A DNA stretch of 64,000 nucleotides, from the NCBI GenBank assembly GCA_029252195.1, contig JAQXBV010000082.1, positions 1 through 64,000 of the forward strand, in the 5' to 3' direction. Shown here piece by piece: positions 1 to 8,777 of the stretch. Position numbers and translations under genes: made by a program. This stretch comes from Yoonia sp. GTDB lineage: Bacteria > Pseudomonadota > Alphaproteobacteria > Rhodobacterales > Rhodobacteraceae. The notes below the pieces were generated by a model. That model saw only the letters and a program-made list of their open reading frames with translations, was not told the origin of the DNA and did no database searches. Position 1 is the stretch's first letter. Every line of letters starts with the position of its first letter.

Positions 1-107
1 TCGCATTCATGCGCGAAACCATCCCGCATGAATGGACGAAATTCCGCGAAAAGGTGTCAGACAACTTCCGCGTCATAACCCACGAGAACTTTCGGATTTT
101 GGAGTAG
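1..107 (+). CDS. 3' end of a gene truncated by the window edge
   Basis: Reading codons from position 3 gives 34 residues ending ENFRILE and a TAG stop at 105-107, with no start codon evident before the edge. The peptide is rich in charged and aromatic residues (motif FREKVSDNFRV) and looks like the C-terminus of a soluble protein. I do not recognise the family from this fragment. The stop overlaps the GGAG (101-104) that could be the ribosome binding site of the next gene, so the two may be cotranscribed. Confidence 0.5.
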   Translation, partial: AFMRETIPHEWTKFREKVSDNFRVITHENFRILE

Positions 108-114
108 CAGCGGT

Positions 115-1194
115 ATACGCATAATTTCCACCGTTTCCGCGCTCACCTTATTAACGGCCTGTGGCACAGGCGAGCAGCCTTTCGTTTACAACACGACTGA
201 TACAGCGACGGACTCGAATACCCAGCCCGACGAGACCACGGGCACCACGACTGACGAAGCAAACCAGAATACGAATGCGCTTGATGCCGGTGTCGAGCTT
301 CCTCCGGGAACCGACGAGCCTAATTCCGGCGGTGACATTTTGAGATTCGAGGCCCGTGATGGAGCTGGAGGCGGTTTGATTACGTCGGTTTCTTATAATG
401 CGACCAATGACACCTTTACAGTTGACAACCTTGGCTTTGACGGTGCCAACGTTTATACTCGCGACAATCAGGTCGGCTCGCTGCGCAACTACGCGCTCTA
501 TGAAGGTGCCGCGACGAGCACGGATAGCCTGACTGGCCAACCAATCAATCAGCTCACACCTTATCGCGCCTTGCTGGGTGTCAGCAAAAACCTTGTCGAT
601 GGCGAACGTCGCTCAAGTTTTGCGATCGTGCGCACTGGTGCCTACTCGGACTACGGCTTTGGTGGCTTCATTTACTCTCGCACGGGCGCAGTGACATTAC
701 CAACGACAGGTCAAGCGCGATTGAACGGTGGTTATGCGGGGATGCGCGTATTCACACCAATTGGTGGGATGGAATTGACCCGCGGCGCCATGACGGTCGA
801 TATCGATTTCCGCGACTTTAACGCCAACGACGCCGTAAAGGGCCAGATTTCGAACCGTGAAGCTTTTGAGCTGGATGGCACCTCGATCTCTTTGTCTGGA
901 ACTGGGACTGGCGATCTTCAATTGCCGAACCTCAACTTCGTTATTCAAGAAGGCGCGCCTAGCTTGACCGCAAGCGGCGAAATAAGCGGCGAATTGAACA
1001 ATTTCATCTACGATTCCGAATCTGGTACTTATGTTGAATACGAAACGGGTACTTATTACGGCATCATCGCGGGTGATATGACCGACCCGAATGATGGTGG
1101 CGAATTGGTTGGTGTGTTTGTCGTCGAATCTGATGATCCGCGCTATGAAGGGGTCAGAGTGCAAGAAACGGGCGGCTTCATCCTGTATCGCTAG
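115..1194 (+). CDS. Surface-lipoprotein candidate, TbpB-like beta-barrel domain, Slam substrate
   Basis: The reading frame is open from 79 to the TAG at 1192-1194, but its first standard start is TTG at 340. A lipoprotein signal peptide is encoded before that: from an ATA at 115 the frame reads a short basic n-region, a hydrophobic core and the lipobox LTAC with Cys16, then a Thr/Asn/Asp-rich linker. GGAG lies 10 nt ahead of the ATA, so the true start is probably ATA115 or ATT124, giving about 359 residues. The C-terminal half is Gly- and Thr-rich with alternating beta-strand patterns and ends in a GGFILYR strand, like the transferrin-binding-protein-like barrel of Slam-dependent surface lipoproteins. 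The Slam-like gene starts 3 nt downstream. Family assignment is by pattern and neighbourhood; the ligand is unknown. Confidence 0.6.
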   Translation: MRIISTVSALTLLTACGTGEQPFVYNTTDTATDSNTQPDETTGTTTDEANQNTNALDAGVELPPGTDEPNSGGDILRFEARDGAGGGLITSVSYNATNDTFTVDNLGFDGANVYTRDNQVGSLRNYALYEGAATSTDSLTGQPINQLTPYRALLGVSKNLVDGERRSSFAIVRTGAYSDYGFGGFIYSRTGAVTLPTTGQARLNGGYAGMRVFTPIGGMELTRGAMTVDIDFRDFNANDAVKGQISNREAFELDGTSISLSGTGTGDLQLPNLNFVIQEGAPSLTASGEISGELNNFIYDSESGTYVEYETGTYYGIIAGDMTDPNDGGELVGVFVVESDDPRYEGVRVQETGGFILYR

Positions 1195-1197
1195 GAC

Positions 1198-2568
1198 ATG
1201 AAGAAACTTCGCTCCACTGTATTACTGTGCTTGCTTCTTGCGCAGCCTTTAGGGGCGCAGCAACAAGGTGACGCATTAAGCCGCGCAACATTCTTCGATC
1301 TGGGCGTCACATTGCTGCGCGACAACCACGCGCAAGATGCGGCCAACGTCGCGGATACGCTCATTTCAACCCGCCCGAATGATGCCGCCGCGCTTGTCTT
1401 GCGGGCCGAGGCCGCGATCGTGTTGGGTGATTTCGCAGGCGCAGCCCGCTATGCCGCGCGCGCCTATCGCAATACTACGAGCAGATCGCAAAAATTTGGG
1501 GCGGCCCGACTGGTGGCTCTGGCGCACGCGCAATTGAAGCAAGATACGCGCGCGCAGCTCTGGTTGCGCCGCGCGCGAGAGTTTTCGCCGGATCAGCAAA
1601 CGGCCAATGGCCTCGCCAAAGACTATCAGTTTTTGCGCGAACGCAATCCTTGGGCGACGACCTTGCGGTTTGGCCTGGCCCCGTCGAGTAACATCAACAA
1701 CGGGAGTGCGAGACTGACCTCCCAATTGCTGGGGCTGCCGATTGAATTTAACCTCGACGGCGAGGCCCGCGCGCTCTCTGGGTGGCAGGTTTCAGGCGGA
1801 TTTGATGTTGAGTATCGCATCGACGCCACTCGCACCTCCGCCAGTTTCGCTACGTTGCCAGCGGACTACCGCACATATTTCCTGAGCAAATCTGCTGAAA
1901 TACAGGCGCCAGACGCCGTTGGTAGCGATTTCGCTGACGGTGGCTTGAGTTTCGGGATTACACATAAGCAGATACTGTCTGAAGGTGGCAAGCCGACTGA
2001 CTTCGTTTTGAAAGCGGGTCAAGTTTGGTACGGCGGCGATCTCTACAGTCGTTACATCGAAGCACGGATCGGGCACACGTGGGATCTTGGCAACAAGGAT
2101 AAGCTGAGCATGTCAGTGTCACGCCAAGCCCGCTTGACCTCCCTCAATAACGATCCGGTTTTGAGCCAAATTGATGGCCTGTCCGTACGGTGGTTTCACA
2201 GCCTCTCAAACCGTGATCGGTTTAGTCTGGGCGCAAGCCTGAACAACAGCACATCTGACGACGCCGACTCGACATATGATTCAATGGCTTACTCGGTCAG
2301 CTACGATCCATTCGAGCCCATTTTCGGAATGCAGCTTGGTTTTGGCCTCGACACGGAAACGCGCAATTTTGATTCCTTCCGCCTTTCTGGCGGTGCACCG
2401 CACGAGGATAAGTCGGTCGGCCTGAACATGTCGGTGAATTTCACCAATGTGGAATATTACGGCTTTCAGCCCGTGATTAATTTCAGCGCGCGACGCAATG
2501 ACAGCACGTTGGATTTGTTTGACCGCGAATACTTCAGCGCGGGCTTCGATTTGCGCTCTTCGTTCTAA
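1198..2568 (+). CDS. Slam-like surface lipoprotein assembly modifier (TPR plus DUF560 barrel)
   Basis: A 456-residue outer-membrane protein. Residues 1-20 are a Sec signal peptide ending LGAQ. Residues 25-150 are helical TPR-like repeats (Ala-rich, with spaced Leu/Ala/Tyr). From about residue 155, with the motif NPWATTLRFGLAPSSNINNG, the protein becomes a run of amphipathic beta strands ending in a terminal Phe, typical of a barrel inserted by Bam. This architecture matches Slam/DUF560 proteins, which move lipoproteins with TbpB-like barrels to the cell surface. The gene begins 3 nt after the lipoprotein stop, so the two are almost certainly translationally linked. It could instead be a general TPR-barrel protein, but the partner gene argues for Slam. 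Confidence 0.72.
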   Translation: MKKLRSTVLLCLLLAQPLGAQQQGDALSRATFFDLGVTLLRDNHAQDAANVADTLISTRPNDAAALVLRAEAAIVLGDFAGAARYAARAYRNTTSRSQKFGAARLVALAHAQLKQDTRAQLWLRRAREFSPDQQTANGLAKDYQFLRERNPWATTLRFGLAPSSNINNGSARLTSQLLGLPIEFNLDGEARALSGWQVSGGFDVEYRIDATRTSASFATLPADYRTYFLSKSAEIQAPDAVGSDFADGGLSFGITHKQILSEGGKPTDFVLKAGQVWYGGDLYSRYIEARIGHTWDLGNKDKLSMSVSRQARLTSLNNDPVLSQIDGLSVRWFHSLSNRDRFSLGASLNNSTSDDADSTYDSMAYSVSYDPFEPIFGMQLGFGLDTETRNFDSFRLSGGAPHEDKSVGLNMSVNFTNVEYYGFQPVINFSARRNDSTLDLFDREYFSAGFDLRSSF

Positions 2569-2626
2569 GACACATTGCCGCGTCCTTTGAATGTGCTAGG
2601 TTTTGCAAAAGTCAAAGGAGTACCGA

Positions 2627-3055
2627 ATGTCACTGACCTATTTGCACACCATGGTGCGCGTCAAAGATCTTGATGCCTCAATCGCGTTTTACAAATTGCT
2701 TGGGCTCGAAGAAACGCGTCGGTATGATAACGAATCTGGCCGTTTTAGCCTTGTTTTCATGGCTCCTCCCGGTCAGCCCGATTGCCCTGTCGAGCTGACG
2801 TATAATTGGGACGGCGACGATGGCTTGCCATCCGATAGTCGTCATTTTGGGCATTTGGCGTATAGCACATCGGACATCTATGCCCTGTGTCAAAAGCTGA
2901 TGGACAATGGCGTGACGATCAACAGACCGCCGCGCGACGGGCATATGGCGTTTGTGCGCTCGCCCGACAATATCTCGATCGAGCTATTGCAGGAGGGCAC
3001 CGATCTGCCCAAAACGGAGCCGTGGGCCAGCATGCTAAACACGGGCAGTTGGTAG
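2627..3055 (+). CDS. gloA: Lactoylglutathione lyase (glyoxalase I)
   Basis: A 142-residue VOC-fold enzyme that isomerises the methylglyoxal-glutathione hemithioacetal to S-lactoylglutathione in the cytoplasm. The four metal ligands of the family are visible: His7 (YLHTMVRV), Glu56 (CPVELTYNW), His76 (HFGHLAYS) and Glu119 (SIELLQ). The start is set by AAAGGAG at 2614-2620, 6 nt before ATG2627; an upstream in-frame codon lacks such a site. The next gene begins at a TTG overlapping the 3' end of this one, which suggests cotranscription with the DUF1194 pair. Confidence 0.9.
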   Translation: MSLTYLHTMVRVKDLDASIAFYKLLGLEETRRYDNESGRFSLVFMAPPGQPDCPVELTYNWDGDDGLPSDSRHFGHLAYSTSDIYALCQKLMDNGVTINRPPRDGHMAFVRSPDNISIELLQEGTDLPKTEPWASMLNTGSW

Positions 3056-3765
3056 AAACTAAGACACTGACGGGGGCGGCCTTTGCGATCTTCGCTTGGG
3101 CCCTTCCTGCCGATGCCTGCCGCTTGGCCCTTGTTTTGGCGATTGATGTTTCCTCTTCCGTGGATGAGCGCGAGGATCGTTTGCAGCGTGCTGGACTGGC
3201 CGCGGCCTTGCTTGACCCCGATGTGCAGGCCGCGTTTTTCATAAGCCCCTCTCCTGTTGCGCTACATGTTTTCGAATGGTCAGGGCGCTACAAACAGGAA
3301 ACGCTTGTCGAGTGGGTCCTGATCCGCAACCCGGAAGAGTTATTGACCGCCGCCGCCGCGGTGGGGCGCAGCTTGCGGTCGCAGACCGAGTTTCCGACAG
3401 CGATGGGATCTGCCCTTGGCCATGCCGCGATCCAACTGCTGGCAGCACCCCTATGTGCGTCGCAAACGATTGATATCGCAGGCGACGGGCTGAACAATGA
3501 AGGCTTTGGTCCACGCGAGGCTTATGCGGCCTTCCCGTTCTCGGGCGTTGTCGTGAACGGCTTGGTCGTCAACTCCCCCAGTGTAGCTGATCCCTCTGAG
3601 ATTATTGCATTTTACCAGAGTGAAGTGATCCGCGGGCCGAACGCCTTTGTTGAAATTGCGGAAGGATTTGAGGATTATGCGGCTGCGATGCGCCGCAAGT
3701 TAATGCGCGAGTTGTCGAGCCAGATGCTTGGTGCACTCACCATGGAAGTGGACCCTGCGGGATGA
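3049..3765 (+). CDS. DUF1194 family protein with VWA-like fold, first of tandem pair
   Basis: About 238 residues. The frame is open well upstream inside gloA, but the exported form fits a TTG start at 3049, giving a signal peptide (AAFAIFAWALPADA) just before the conserved core. The core has the metal-site-like DVSSSVDEREDRLQR motif near residue 31, VFEWSG, the IDIAGDGLNN block and the family C-terminus AFVEIAEGFEDYAAAMRRKLMREL (in part). DUF1194 proteins are predicted periplasmic proteins of unknown role with a von Willebrand factor A-like MIDAS. It overlaps the paralogue at 3762 by 4 nt (ATGA). The start is the weak point: no good ribosome binding site precedes the TTG. Confidence 0.8.
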   Translation: MVETKTLTGAAFAIFAWALPADACRLALVLAIDVSSSVDEREDRLQRAGLAAALLDPDVQAAFFISPSPVALHVFEWSGRYKQETLVEWVLIRNPEELLTAAAAVGRSLRSQTEFPTAMGSALGHAAIQLLAAPLCASQTIDIAGDGLNNEGFGPREAYAAFPFSGVVVNGLVVNSPSVADPSEIIAFYQSEVIRGPNAFVEIAEGFEDYAAAMRRKLMRELSSQMLGALTMEVDPAG

Positions 3766-4541
3766 TGTGGTTGGCCTGCATCTTGTTCTTAACGGCAGGG
3801 GCTTTGCAGGCCGCTTGCGGTCAAGCCTTGGCGCTTGGGTTGGATGTATCGGGGTCCGTTGATCCCGTCGAATACCAGATGCAACGCGAAGGGCTTGCGG
3901 CAGCTTTGACATCGCAGTCCGTGCGGCAGGTCCTATTAGCCCAGGGGCGCGCGCCGACTGACATTGCGGTGTTTGAATGGAGCGGGCCAACCCATCAGGC
4001 GCTCGTGCAGCCATGGACAACGGTCACAGACTCACAAAACTTGAATGCGCTTGCCTCAAACCTCAGGACGACCGCCCGCGTGCAAGGCAGTCTGACCACA
4101 GCAATCGGCTCTGCCATGCTGTTCGGGGTGGGCTTGCTCGATCAACGGTCCGACTGCTGGAAGCGCACCCTCGACATTTCGGGGGACGGCCCCGCAAACA
4201 CCGGACCACGCCCGCAAGACCTGCCAGCCGACGCGATCCCCCCTGACATTATCATCAATGCGCTTGTGATCGGCAATGCCGATCTGTTCGGACGCGATGA
4301 GCGATCGGTCGATATCAAGGAGCTATCCTCATACTTCAACGCCTATGTCATCCGCGGGCCAAACGCCTTTGTGGAGGTCGCATTGGGGTTCGAGGACTAT
4401 GCCGCCGCGATGGAACGTAAACTCTTGCGCGAATTGCAATCATTAGCCCTCAGCGGCACTGTGGAAAGCCTGCCCGTCACGGACGTCTTGCAAGAGATGC
4501 ATTTGCCGCGGACGCGGCCCGTTTGGATCACGCAGCCCTAG
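3762..4541 (+). CDS. DUF1194 family protein with VWA-like fold, second of tandem pair
   Basis: A 259-residue paralogue of the preceding gene. It has an N-terminal signal peptide (MWLACILFLTAGALQAACG), the MIDAS-like motif DVSGSVDPVEYQMQREGL, VFEWSG, the LDISGDGPAN block and the shared ending NAFVEVALGFEDYAAAME. The C-terminus extends about 30 residues beyond the first copy. The ATG overlaps the upstream TGA in the ATGA arrangement, which couples translation. The function is unknown; the side-by-side copies suggest duplication or a heteromeric pair. It converges with the MarR gene and overlaps its end by 4 nt. Confidence 0.85.
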   Translation: MMWLACILFLTAGALQAACGQALALGLDVSGSVDPVEYQMQREGLAAALTSQSVRQVLLAQGRAPTDIAVFEWSGPTHQALVQPWTTVTDSQNLNALASNLRTTARVQGSLTTAIGSAMLFGVGLLDQRSDCWKRTLDISGDGPANTGPRPQDLPADAIPPDIIINALVIGNADLFGRDERSVDIKELSSYFNAYVIRGPNAFVEVALGFEDYAAAMERKLLRELQSLALSGTVESLPVTDVLQEMHLPRTRPVWITQP

Positions 4542-5056
4542 TAAATATAGCGGATCTGCTCCGTCCAATACCGCTCTACGCGCCGCAAAGACATGGTGAT
4601 GTCGTCGATCCCTTTGTGATCGAGCACACCTTTGCCCATCAGGCCCGCCGCATGGGTCGCAAAAAGTGTGCCAACGATCTTGCGCACTTCTCGCCCCTTT
4701 TGCGTGAGGCTGACCCGCACGGAACGTCGGTCGATTTCGGACCGTTGATGGTGCATAAAGCCCATATCAACAAGTTTCTTGAGGTTATAACTGACGTTGG
4801 ACCCTTGGTAATAACCGCGCGTTTTCAACTCGCCCGCAGTCACCTCGTTTTCGCCTACGTTGAACAGCAATAACGCTTGTACGGCGTTAATCTCCAACAT
4901 GCCGACCCGCTCGAATTCATCTTTTATGACATCTAGCAAAAGCCGGTGAAGACGCTCAACGAGGGTCAATGAATCGAGATAACTGTGCATGAAAGCGGCC
5001 GCATGGGCCGTGCCCACCGCGTCCTCCGATGGTGTGACGTCTGAATGGATGCTCAT
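4538..5056 (-). CDS. ldtR: MarR-family winged-helix regulator, LdtR-like
   Basis: A 172-residue regulator. A short N-terminal tail is followed by the helical dimerisation segment SYLDSLTLVERLHRLLLDVI, then a winged helix with recognition region YYQGSNVSYNLKKLVDMGF and wing RSEIDRRSVRVSLTQKG. These segments resemble LdtR of alphaproteobacteria, a MarR protein linked to L,D-transpeptidase expression and osmotic tolerance. GGAG lies 7 nt ahead of the ATG at 5056. The gene is monocistronic, converging with the DUF1194 pair. The MarR fold is secure; the LdtR subgroup rests on remembered similarity, and no ldtP is in the window. Confidence 0.8.
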   Translation of the reverse strand: MSIHSDVTPSEDAVGTAHAAAFMHSYLDSLTLVERLHRLLLDVIKDEFERVGMLEINAVQALLLFNVGENEVTAGELKTRGYYQGSNVSYNLKKLVDMGFMHHQRSEIDRRSVRVSLTQKGREVRKIVGTLFATHAAGLMGKGVLDHKGIDDITMSLRRVERYWTEQIRYIY

Positions 5057-5133
5057 TGGTGTCTCCGACTAAATCTACTCGGAACAGTTTTGATCTAAAA
5101 CAACGAACATTCAGTTAAACGCTAAAATGCAAT

Positions 5134-5409
5134 CTATTGCTGCGGCGCGACAATGCCTTTCGCCCCGACAGCGATCTGGGTCACGAGCGTCAAATACTGC
5201 GCGGGCGTCGGAAACTGCCCCGCAACCCAGCCATAGATATCGTGATCGTTTTCTTCCAAAAGCGCATCGTAAAGTGTCAGCCCCGCGTCGGTCATGTCCG
5301 CAAGGTGACGCTCCGCGAAATCAGAGAGAATCAAGTCCATCTCCTTGATCCCGCGCCGCATTGACCGCATCCGCAGCCGTTTGATCATCACATCGCGTGG
5401 TTCGGACAT
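5134..5409 (-). CDS. sdhE: Succinate dehydrogenase flavinylation factor SdhE (SDHAF2/DUF339)
   Basis: A 91-residue, five-helix cytoplasmic protein. The diagnostic RGxxE motif is present as R19-G20-I21-K22-E23 (MRRGIKEMD), together with the downstream YDALLEENDHDIYGW segment. SdhE promotes covalent attachment of FAD to SdhA (and FrdA). The length is normal for the family. It starts 2 nt after the stop of the upstream XRE regulator, so the two form an operon. The sdh genes themselves are not in this window. Confidence 0.9.
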   Translation of the reverse strand: MSEPRDVMIKRLRMRSMRRGIKEMDLILSDFAERHLADMTDAGLTLYDALLEENDHDIYGWVAGQFPTPAQYLTLVTQIAVGAKGIVAPQQ

Positions 5410-5411
5410 TT

Positions 5412-5798
5412 TTAACCTTTCATTGCAGCGCGCAGCTGCTTTTCGAGTTGCCCCAGCTTGTTGGCGGATTGCAGAATTTCGACCTGCAGTTTACGGATTT
5501 CGATGAGCAGCAAATCTGCCGTATTCGGCACCATGTCAACGGGTTCATCAGGTCCGTCGCCGGCCCCTGTCAACAGCCAGCCGAGCGACACATTCAGCAT
5601 CCCGGCCAGCATTTGCAAACGGTTCGCGCGCGGTTCTTTCACATCGTTTTCCCACGCTTCCAATGTGCTCAGTTTTACGCCGATTTGCCCTGCAAGGGCG
5701 TCTGGGCTCAAACCGGCCGCTTCGCGCGCGCCGGCCAAACGATCCCCGAAAGTGGTTGCATCGGCGCTAAACCAATTGATTTCGCTATCCGTGCTCAT
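5412..5798 (-). CDS. XRE-family HTH regulator with C-terminal coiled coil
   Basis: A 128-residue protein whose central HTH_3 domain reads FGDRLAGAREAAGLSPDALA, then IGVKLSTLEAWENDVKEPRA. After a Gly/Pro/Asp linker, a leucine-rich amphipathic segment from about residue 94 (IEIRKLQVEILQSANKLGQLEKQL) probably forms a coiled coil for dimerisation. AAGGA lies 7 nt before ATG5798, which decides the start over two upstream in-frame ATGs. It is cotranscribed with sdhE. An inverted repeat, GTTATG (5824-5829) and CATAAC (5845-5850), lies in the divergent promoter region shared with the aminotransferase and could be its operator. Confidence 0.85.
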   Translation of the reverse strand: MSTDSEINWFSADATTFGDRLAGAREAAGLSPDALAGQIGVKLSTLEAWENDVKEPRANRLQMLAGMLNVSLGWLLTGAGDGPDEPVDMVPNTADLLLIEIRKLQVEILQSANKLGQLEKQLRAAMKG

Positions 5799-5823
5799 AA
5801 TATTATCCTTCATGCTTGCGTCA

Positions 5824-7082
<1,259 letters not shown>

Positions 7083-7088
7083 CGAGTT

Positions 7089-7238
7089 ATGTCAGGCGAT
7101 CTCCCAGACTATTATTTCAGCATTCGCGAGAATGGTGCCGCGGTATTTCGGGTTGATACCGAGAACCGCCAGCGCCGTATTGAGTTGGATCAGATCGCCC
7201 TTGTGAACGTCAACAAAGGCGAGGTGAAGCCGAGCTGA
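7089..7238 (+). CDS. Small hypothetical protein, 5' half of a probably frameshifted gene
   Basis: A 49-residue frame starting at ATG7089, 6 nt after the aspC stop, with the sequence MSGDLPDYYFSIREN then AAVFRVDTENRQRRIELDQ. It stops at TGA 7236-7238 after GEVKPS. The next frame continues directly from this point with a compatible acidic/helical sequence but has no usable start codon of its own. I therefore think the two halves were one protein of about 135-140 residues. I do not recognise the family. A single-base indel near 7225-7240 or a sequence error would explain the split. Confidence 0.5.
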   Translation: MSGDLPDYYFSIRENGAAVFRVDTENRQRRIELDQIALVNVNKGEVKPS

Positions 7239-7504
7239 CGGACGCAGATATCGCCGCCATTCAGGCATGGCTCGACAAGCGCTTGATGCTGCTCGCCCAG
7301 CGCGATATCGACGACATCCACCGTGCGGTGGACTATATGAACATCACGACCCAATGGGTACAGTCCAAGGCCTCTGATGCGCAATTGGATGACGTAACCG
7401 ATGCGCTCTTGCTCGCGATGCACGATTTACGCTCTGTGCTGGTCCGCAAAAAGGCGGATCGCATGATCAAGGCGCAGGAAGAAAAAGCCGCCAACGAAGG
7501 TTAG
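7235..7504 (+). CDS. Small hypothetical protein, 3' half of a probably frameshifted gene
   Basis: The frame is open from 7202 to the stop at 7502-7504. Its natural sequence begins at CTG7235 (TDADIAAIQAWLDKR), overlapping the stop of the previous frame; the first standard starts are TTG7283 and ATG7286, inside the conserved-looking helix. The remainder is a charged helical protein (QRDIDDIHRAVDYMNITTQW, LLLAMHDLRSVLVRKKADRM). The missing start and close fit to the previous frame suggest it is the C-terminal part of one gene interrupted by a frameshift. Function unknown. Confidence 0.5.
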   Translation: MTDADIAAIQAWLDKRLMLLAQRDIDDIHRAVDYMNITTQWVQSKASDAQLDDVTDALLLAMHDLRSVLVRKKADRMIKAQEEKAANEG

Positions 7505-7514
7505 GTAAGATATA

Positions 7515-7542
7515 TTGACCTAACATCTGATCCATGTGTAAA
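7515..7542 (+). promoter_or_regulatory. Candidate sigma-70-type promoter for the aminotransferase at 7569
   Basis: TTGACC at 7515-7520 and TGTAAA at 7537-7542 are separated by 16 nt, in the only non-coding gap before the aminotransferase ATG at 7569. The -35 is close to consensus and the -10 is weak. Confidence 0.35.
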
Positions 7543-7568
7543 TCTCCCGAACCTTGGGAGATGACACA

Positions 7569-8777
7569 ATGGATTGGACCACAATTTTCGCTGACCGGAT
7601 GGGCCGGATGAAGGCCTCTGAAATCCGCGAATTGCTCAAGCTGTTGGACCAGCCCGACATCATCTCTTTTGCTGGTGGTATCCCCGACCCTGCCCTGTTT
7701 CCAACCGTCGCCTTTCAGGCCGCCTTTGCCGATGCGCTCAGCGCGGGCAAACAGGAACAGGCGCTGCAATATTCCGTCTCCGAGGGCTATGCCCCCCTGC
7801 GCGCCTGGATCGCGGGCCAGATGGCCAAGATCGGCGTGCCTTGTGACATCGACAATATCCTGATCACCTCGGGCTCACAGCAAGCGCTTGATTACCTTGG
7901 CAAACTGATGCTGTCGAAGAATGACACGGCGCTCGTGGGCTGGCCTACATATCTGGGCGCCTTGGGTGCGTTCAACGCCTATGAGCCGCAATATGACAAG
8001 CTGGTGGCCCATGGCAACCGCTCTGCGGCGGATTACGCGGGGGCGGCTGAGGCCAAGGGTGGCCGCGTGAAATTTGCCTATGCCTCGGTCGATTTTGCAA
8101 ACCCGACGGGCGAGACTTTGGACCTCGCCGCGCGTGAAAATATCCTTGGCAAAGCGGATCAGCTCGATTGCGCCGTGATCGAAGATGCCGCCTATCAATC
8201 GCTCCGCTTTGACGGCGAAGCGATTCCACCGATGCTGGCGCTCGAAATTGCGCGGAAGGGCAGCATCGAGAACTGCCGCACGATCTATTGCGGGTCGTTC
8301 TCCAAGACGCTGTCTCCTGGCCTGCGCGTGGGCTGGATTTGCGCGTCAAAAGATGTGATCGGGCGTCTTGTGTTGATGAAACAGGCCGCCGATCTGCACT
8401 CTTCAACGATCAACCAAATGGCGATTTGCCATGTGGCCGAGGGCATGTTTGACGCCCATGTCGCCACGATCCGCGAGGTCTACCGCGCCCGCAGGGATTC
8501 GATGCTTGACGCGCTGGCGGCCCATATGCCCGAGGGCGTCTCATGGACCAAACCCGAAGGCGGCATGTTTGTCTGGGTGACGCTGCCAAGGCATCTGAAT
8601 GGGGCCGATTTGCTGGCCCAAAGCCTCAAGTCAGAGCGGGTTGCTTTCGTTCCAGGTTCAGCGTTTTACGCGGATGGATCGGGGACCAATACGCTGCGGT
8701 TGAACTTTAGCCGTGCGGACGGGCCGACGATTGCCGAAGGGATCAAGCGACTTGGCGCGCTGATTTCAAAGGCTTAA
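7569..8777 (+). CDS. PLP-dependent aminotransferase, 2-aminoadipate/MocR-like class I
   Basis: A 402-residue fold-type I aminotransferase of the LysN/2-aminoadipate transaminase group, free-standing with no GntR domain. Landmarks: ISFAGGIPDPALFP near the N-terminus, ITSGSQQALDYLGKLML, DFANPTGETL, EDAAYQSLRF, and the PLP lysine in CGSFSKTLSPGLRVGW. The C-terminal arginine is in TLRLNFSRAD. GGGAG at 7556-7560 sits 8 nt before ATG7569, which decides the start. Substrate cannot be told from sequence; aromatic or branched amino acids and 2-aminoadipate are all possible. The 3' end overlaps the convergent MATE gene by 35 nt. Confidence 0.87.
   Translation: MDWTTIFADRMGRMKASEIRELLKLLDQPDIISFAGGIPDPALFPTVAFQAAFADALSAGKQEQALQYSVSEGYAPLRAWIAGQMAKIGVPCDIDNILITSGSQQALDYLGKLMLSKNDTALVGWPTYLGALGAFNAYEPQYDKLVAHGNRSAADYAGAAEAKGGRVKFAYASVDFANPTGETLDLAARENILGKADQLDCAVIEDAAYQSLRFDGEAIPPMLALEIARKGSIENCRTIYCGSFSKTLSPGLRVGWICASKDVIGRLVLMKQAADLHSSTINQMAICHVAEGMFDAHVATIREVYRARRDSMLDALAAHMPEGVSWTKPEGGMFVWVTLPRHLNGADLLAQSLKSERVAFVPGSAFYADGSGTNTLRLNFSRADGPTIAEGIKRLGALISKA

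Noticed and set aside
340-1194. TTG340 as the real start of the surface lipoprotein gene
   Set aside because: It would discard an obvious lipoprotein signal peptide and lipobox encoded in frame just upstream, and no ribosome binding site precedes the TTG.
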